Origin: Flavobacterium macacae
Lineage (GTDB): Bacteria > Bacteroidota > Bacteroidia > Flavobacteriales > Flavobacteriaceae
Length of the DNA: 64,000 nt
Direction of reading: 5' to 3'
Assembly (NCBI RefSeq): GCF_003865365.1
Contig: NZ_RQVR01000007.1
Location: 108,195 to 172,194 of the forward strand
The notes under the pieces are model-generated. The model saw only the letters and a program-made list of their open reading frames with translations. It was not told the DNA's origin and did no database searches. A program made the position numbers and the translations under genes. How positions within the stretch are numbered: position 1 is the first letter of the stretch; each line of letters opens with the position of its first letter. Positions 60,117 to 64,000 of this stretch are shown here, piece by piece.

Positions 60117-60259
60117 ACAAAGATGTTTTGCGTGATATATTATATTTGGAAATTTAAAGGATAAATTAACAGTTCATTCATTTTTGCTTAACAAATTGAA
60201 ATGTGAGCAAGGTCTGAAAAACATCTGTAAAATTAAGGATTTTTATAAAATAACGTCAT

Positions 60260-63200
60260 ATGAAAAGAGCATTACTTTGTTTATTTTTATTAATTTCTGC
60301 TTCTGTATTTTCTCAAGCCAATTTGGTGGTGGTCAATACAGACAATTCTGCTACTTATACTGCGGGACAAATCCGTACTTATACTGTGACGGTAACAAAT
60401 AATGGGCCAGAAATTGCTACAAATGTTGTTGTTTCAGATGTTCTTCCTGTTGGGATTGATATGACTACGGTTTCGTGGTCAGGCTCAAACGGAACTACAG
60501 GAACTGGAGGGCTAAATGACACAATTGCTACTTTGGCAAATCAAGGTGTGGTTACTTATACGGTAAATATACCTGTTCCAAGTGATTATGATCAAGAAGA
60601 AAATTTGGTTTATGAAATTGTTTTGACAAGTACAAGTGTTGATCCGGTACCCGAATGTGAGTTTTGTATTGATACTGATACACCGGCGCCACTTGCTGAT
60701 TTAGTTATTACAAAAACAAATGGGCAAACTCAATATTTACTTGGAGAAAATACAACTTATACTATAACGATAACAAATAATGGGCCTAGTGATGTAGTTA
60801 ATGCAGTGGTTAATGATCCACTTCCTCTAGGGATTACTACAATGACTTGGTCTAGCAGTATGGGTACTTCTGGTACAGGTGCTATTAGTGATGCTATTAG
60901 TGCAATAACAAATGGCCAAGTGATAACGTATACGGTTGTAGTTTCTGTTCCTGTTGGATTTCTTGGAAATTTAACAAATGTTGTTTCTGTTGTAAGTGCC
61001 ACTCCAGATCCGGTTCCTGGGTGTCCGCAATGTTCCGATACAGATACTCCAAGGCCTAAGTTTATTTCCACAAGTACCACTCAATATACTGTTCCGGAAT
61101 TAGTAACAGATGTTTTGGTTGATTCTGAATGTGCATTGATTTCAAATATTACTTGGTCTTCTGGAACAGGAAATACGTCAGGAATTGGATATTTTCACAG
61201 ACAAAACAGTGATTTTCCTTTAAAAAGTGGGGTTTTGCTTAGTACAGCTAGTGCTATAACTGCTCCTGGTCCGGCTACTAATACAAGCACAACAGGTGCA
61301 GCAGGGTCAGATGCTGAGCTTTTGAGCTATATGCAAAGTCTAGGACTTGATCCTACTTTAAGTAGTTATAATAATGTTACTAAAATCGAGTTTGACTTTA
61401 CTCCGCTGACTGATAATATGAGTTTCAATTTCTTGTTTGCTTCAGACGAGTATGGGACTTTCCAATGTAATTGGTCTGATGCTTTTGCGTTTTTTTTGAC
61501 AAATACTGTAACGAATACAACAACCAATTTGGCATTAGTTCCAAATACAGCCACACCAGTTTCGGTAATTACCATTCGTGATAATGTTAATAATACTACT
61601 TGTAATTCAGTTAATCCAGAATATTTTGGACAATTTAATGGCGGATCAAATATCTCTGCCATTAACTTTGAAGGGCAAACTGTTGTGATGAATGCTTCTT
61701 CTGAAGTAGTACCTTACACTGTTTATCATATTAAATTAGTGATTGGTAATAGAAATGATACTTCTTTTAATTCTGCAGTTTTCCTTGAAGCAGGAAGTTT
61801 TAATATCGGCCAAGCTAATATCGGTGATGACTTAACAATTGTTACCGGTCAAGCAATTTGTTTTGGCGATACAACTGTTTTAGATTCGGCATTAGATCCA
61901 ACAATATATGAATTTGAATGGAGAAATAATGATGTTATTATACCTGGAGAAACAGGTCCAATATTGGTTGTTTCAGAAGCAGGTGAATACAGTCTTATTG
62001 CTTCTAATATTGGAACAGATTGTGAAATGCGAGATTCAATCATTATTGAGTTCAATCCACCGCTACCAGTTGAAGACCCAATTGATTTGATTCAATGTCA
62101 ACCTCTTTTTAATTTAAGAGAAAATCAAGCGATAATTTTAGCGAACGTTCCGGTTGCTGAACAAGCAAATTATGAGTTTTATTATTATGCTTCCCAAGCT
62201 GATTTCGATAACTCTATCCTTATCGGAAATCCTGATGCTTATTTAAGCGCAGGTAACCAGACAATTATTATTAAAGTAGAAGATTTGGTTACGTCAACAC
62301 AATGTGACGCAATCTTTTCTTTTGATCTTATTGTCGAAAGCTGTACACCACCACAACCTGCAGATATGTCAATTTGTGATGAACTGCCTAACGATGGACA
62401 AGCTGTTTTTGATTTGACAATAAATGATGCTTTGGTTTTAGACGGAGAGCCTGCTTCAGAAAATACAGTAACATATCACCTAACTCAAGATGATGCAAAT
62501 AACGGAACTCCTTTTATTAGTCCGGCAAATGCTTATTTAGGGTCGAATAATCAAACTATTTATGTAAGGGTTCAAAATAATGATGATCCTTTAGCTGTTG
62601 GATTTACAAATTTTAATTTAATTGTAATTCCTACTCCTGAAGTGGTTGAAATGGCAGATGTAGTTATCTGCGATGAGTATATTCTTCCAGCAGTAACTGT
62701 TGGGAATTATTTTACTGGAGCTAATGGTTCAGGAACTCAGTTGCAGCCGGGAGCTTCAATTACAAGTTCTCAAACTATTTACGTATATGCGCAATCAGGA
62801 ACAGTACCTAATTGTACTGATGAAGATAGTTTTACAGTTGAAATTAATATAACTCCAGTTGTGGATGAACCATTAGATGTTGTAAGATGTAATGAGTATG
62901 TTCTTCCAGAATTAACAGTAGGAAATTATTTTACAGCTCCCGATGGATCTGGAACGCCACTTTTTGCAGGAGATGTAATAACAACAACACAATTAGTTTA
63001 TATTTACGCTGAAACCGGTACAGTTCCAAATTGCAGCGATCAAAGTAGTTTTACAATTTCAATATTTGAAAGCCCAGAAGCCGTTACACCATTACCTTTA
63101 GAGGTTTGTGACGACAACAATGACGGAATCGCTGCTTTCTTACTTTCATCGAAAACAGGAGAGATCGCTGCGGGTAATGCTGGCCTTGTGGTTACTTACC

Positions 63201-64000
63201 ACGAGACGCTTACCAATGCGCAGAACAACGTGCTGCCATTAGGCGCAAGCTACACGAACATCAATGCTTGGACCCAAACAGTTTATGCCAGGGTAACCAA
63301 TGCAGGTGCTACGGACTGTGCTACCATTGTAGAACTTGTCCTTGTGGTAAACCCGAGACCGGTCCCGAATGCAATTTCTAACTATGAACTTTGCGACACG
63401 GTAACTCCGGGCGACCTGATCGAGGAATTCCTTCTTTCTACAAAAACGGCAGAAGCTACAGGCGGTCAGGCTGGTATTTCAATTAGCTACCACGCTACGC
63501 TTGCCGATGCTCAGACCGGCGTTTCTTCCATTGATCCAAACGTTCCGTACGCTAACACGCCTGCAGGAACACAGCAAATCTTCGTGAGAATACAAAACGA
63601 TGCTACAGGATGCTCGGCAGCGACTTCCTTCAACCTTATCGTAAACCCACTTCCTTCGCCAGTTGCTCCTACACCGCTTGCGGCTTGTAGCGACGGGGTG
63701 AATAATACTCAGGCTGTCTTCAACCTGACAACAAAAACCAATGAGATTCTTGGCGGTCAGTCAGGATTCTCGATTACCTATTACGAAAGCGCAGCCGATG
63801 CCGGTTTGGGGACTAATCCTATCAACCCTGCAAATGCCTATTTAGGACAAGACGGACAGGTCATCCATGTGAGAATGGAAAATGAGGACACGGGCTGTTC
63901 TAACACTACTGAGCTTACGCTTCAGGTAATCGTGGGACCAGTTGCCAATGATCCGCAGCCGCTTACTTACTGCGACCCGAACAATGACGGTTTTGGTACT
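60260..64000 (+). CDS. Giant secreted repeat protein, N-terminal part (runs off the window)
   Basis: One frame stays open from ATG 60260 to the window edge (1,247 codons). It has a signal peptide (ALLCLFLLISASVFSQ) and two DUF11-type repeats (about 20-142 and 144-265; TYTVTVTNNGP, TYTITITNNGP). A choice-of-anchor L-like domain (about 277-500; MSFNFLFASDEYGTFQCNWSDAFAFFL) and an Ig-like domain (about 513-600) follow. After that come adhesin-like repeats of about 80-110 residues, each starting with an [ILV]C[DN] motif. Such proteins usually end with a T9SS type B sorting domain, which would lie outside the window. A role in adhesion or gliding is inferred. From about 63.1 kb the DNA is much richer in G and C. 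Confidence 0.9.
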   Translation, partial: MKRALLCLFLLISASVFSQANLVVVNTDNSATYTAGQIRTYTVTVTNNGPEIATNVVVSDVLPVGIDMTTVSWSGSNGTTGTGGLNDTIATLANQGVVTYTVNIPVPSDYDQEENLVYEIVLTSTSVDPVPECEFCIDTDTPAPLADLVITKTNGQTQYLLGENTTYTITITNNGPSDVVNAVVNDPLPLGITTMTWSSSMGTSGTGAISDAISAITNGQVITYTVVVSVPVGFLGNLTNVVSVVSATPDPVPGCPQCSDTDTPRPKFISTSTTQYTVPELVTDVLVDSECALISNITWSSGTGNTSGIGYFHRQNSDFPLKSGVLLSTASAITAPGPATNTSTTGAAGSDAELLSYMQSLGLDPTLSSYNNVTKIEFDFTPLTDNMSFNFLFASDEYGTFQCNWSDAFAFFLTNTVTNTTTNLALVPNTATPVSVITIRDNVNNTTCNSVNPEYFGQFNGGSNISAINFEGQTVVMNASSEVVPYTVYHIKLVIGNRNDTSFNSAVFLEAGSFNIGQANIGDDLTIVTGQAICFGDTTVLDSALDPTIYEFEWRNNDVIIPGETGPILVVSEAGEYSLIASNIGTDCEMRDSIIIEFNPPLPVEDPIDLIQCQPLFNLRENQAIILANVPVAEQANYEFYYYASQADFDNSILIGNPDAYLSAGNQTIIIKVEDLVTSTQCDAIFSFDLIVESCTPPQPADMSICDELPNDGQAVFDLTINDALVLDGEPASENTVTYHLTQDDANNGTPFISPANAYLGSNNQTIYVRVQNNDDPLAVGFTNFNLIVIPTPEVVEMADVVICDEYILPAVTVGNYFTGANGSGTQLQPGASITSSQTIYVYAQSGTVPNCTDEDSFTVEINITPVVDEPLDVVRCNEYVLPELTVGNYFTAPDGSGTPLFAGDVITTTQLVYIYAETGTVPNCSDQSSFTISIFESPEAVTPLPLEVCDDNNDGIAAFLLSSKTGEIAAGNAGLVVTYHETLTNAQNNVLPLGASYTNINAWTQTVYARVTNAGATDCATIVELVLVVNPRPVPNAISNYELCDTVTPGDLIEEFLLSTKTAEATGGQAGISISYHATLADAQTGVSSIDPNVPYANTPAGTQQIFVRIQNDATGCSAATSFNLIVNPLPSPVAPTPLAACSDGVNNTQAVFNLTTKTNEILGGQSGFSITYYESAADAGLGTNPINPANAYLGQDGQVIHVRMENEDTGCSNTTELTLQVIVGPVANDPQPLTYCDPNNDGFGT
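62651..63070 (+). repeat. Two tandem protein repeats (NYFT...GTVPNC units)
   Basis: Two units of about 80 codons follow each other: one beginning ICDEYILPAVTVGNYFTG and one beginning RCNEYVLPELTVGNYFTA. Both contain a GSGT-x-L core, an IYVYA or YIYAE strand and end with GTVPNC and a SFT strand. They have diverged at the DNA level but are clearly related. Confidence 0.8.
63070..64000 (+). repeat. GC-rich repeats of about 100 codons
   Basis: Three or more units of about 95-105 residues are seen. Each begins with a C[DS]D-like motif (VCDDNNDGIAAF, LCDTVTPGDLIEEF, ACSDGVNNTQAVF, YCDPNNDGFGT). They share an STKT or TTKT-like segment, [IV][ST]Y[YH], a YARV, VRIQN or VRMEN strand, a GC[ST] or DC motif and an LVVNP-like end. 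The pattern continues past the window edge. Confidence 0.8.

Noticed and set aside
60184..60402. Open frame of 72 codons overlapping the start of the giant surface protein
   Set aside because: It is out of frame with the signal peptide gene starting at 60260 and gives a cysteine- and phenylalanine-rich product without family features.
60757..62055. Minus-strand open frames inside the giant surface protein
   Set aside because: They are antisense shadows of the beta-rich repeats, which have few stop codons on the opposite strand.
62640..64000. CRISPR array or DNA satellite in the repeat region at the right edge
   Set aside because: The periodicity is at the protein level (80-110 codons) with diverged DNA, without the short identical repeats and unique spacers of CRISPR.
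1..64000. Mobile element, prophage or defence island
   Set aside because: No transposase, integrase, phage structural gene, restriction or toxin-antitoxin signature was recognised, and the single tRNA gene has no flanking direct repeat that I can see.

Overview
The window is a stretch of ordinary chromosome from a member of the Flavobacteriaceae, most likely a Flavobacterium. The evidence is low-GC coding DNA, Bacteroidetes-type promoters (TTG, 17-20 bp, TAnnTTTG) with almost no Shine-Dalgarno sequences, and type IX secretion and gliding genes (sprA, a RemB-like gene, T9SS sorting domains). The respiratory cluster of Alternative Complex III followed by an aa3-type oxidase also fits. As I remember it, the order ruvA-sprA-gcvH-vanZ-like-deoC-remB matches Flavobacterium johnsoniae. 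I see no prophage, insertion sequence, CRISPR array or defence island.

Layout. 1-5.5 kb: the tail of an unknown gene, a cysteine-free thioredoxin-like protein, a polysaccharide deacetylase, a large DUF2723 membrane protein, tRNA-Gln(TTG) and a tandem universal stress protein. 5.6-10.5 kb: the rimP-nusA-infB operon behind a promoter with a palindrome over its -33 region and a terminator-like leader hairpin. 10.5-22.7 kb: a small SPOR protein facing the operon actABCDEF-coxB-coxA, which would build the quinol:cytochrome c oxidoreductase/oxidase supercomplex. 22.7-31.2 kb: a T9SS cargo protein, a DUF2383 protein, a permease-DUF2071-GNAT operon, a small acetyltransferase, ruvB, queG and a duplicated DUF4394 lipoprotein. 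31.2-45.7 kb: a gene-poor gap, maeB, ruvA-sprA, gcvH, a VanZ-like protein, deoC and remB.

45.8-51.1 kb is a second respiratory operon: heme O synthase, two subunit III genes, subunit IV, a Sco-like protein without its cysteines, a canonical Sco, a DUF420 protein and a small CxxC membrane protein. It supplies the remaining subunits and cofactor assembly for the oxidase whose subunits I and II lie 25 kb away. 51.1-56.7 kb: a DUF4403 lipoprotein, a TolC-adaptor pair joined to tsaB, and a secreted protein of unknown function. 57.1-60.1 kb: a DUF255 (YyaL/SPATA20-like) protein and a three-domain NifU-family protein. From 60,260 to the right edge one open frame encodes the first 1,247 residues of a giant secreted repeat protein, whose base composition changes abruptly near 63.1 kb.

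I found no wholly new multi-gene system. The most interesting signals are the GC step inside the giant surface protein, the regulatory architecture in front of rimP, two thioredoxin-fold proteins that have lost their active cysteines, the histidine-rich tails in ActF and CoxA, the operator-like inverted repeat before the TolC operon, and the TonB-like domain on the RemB-like protein.
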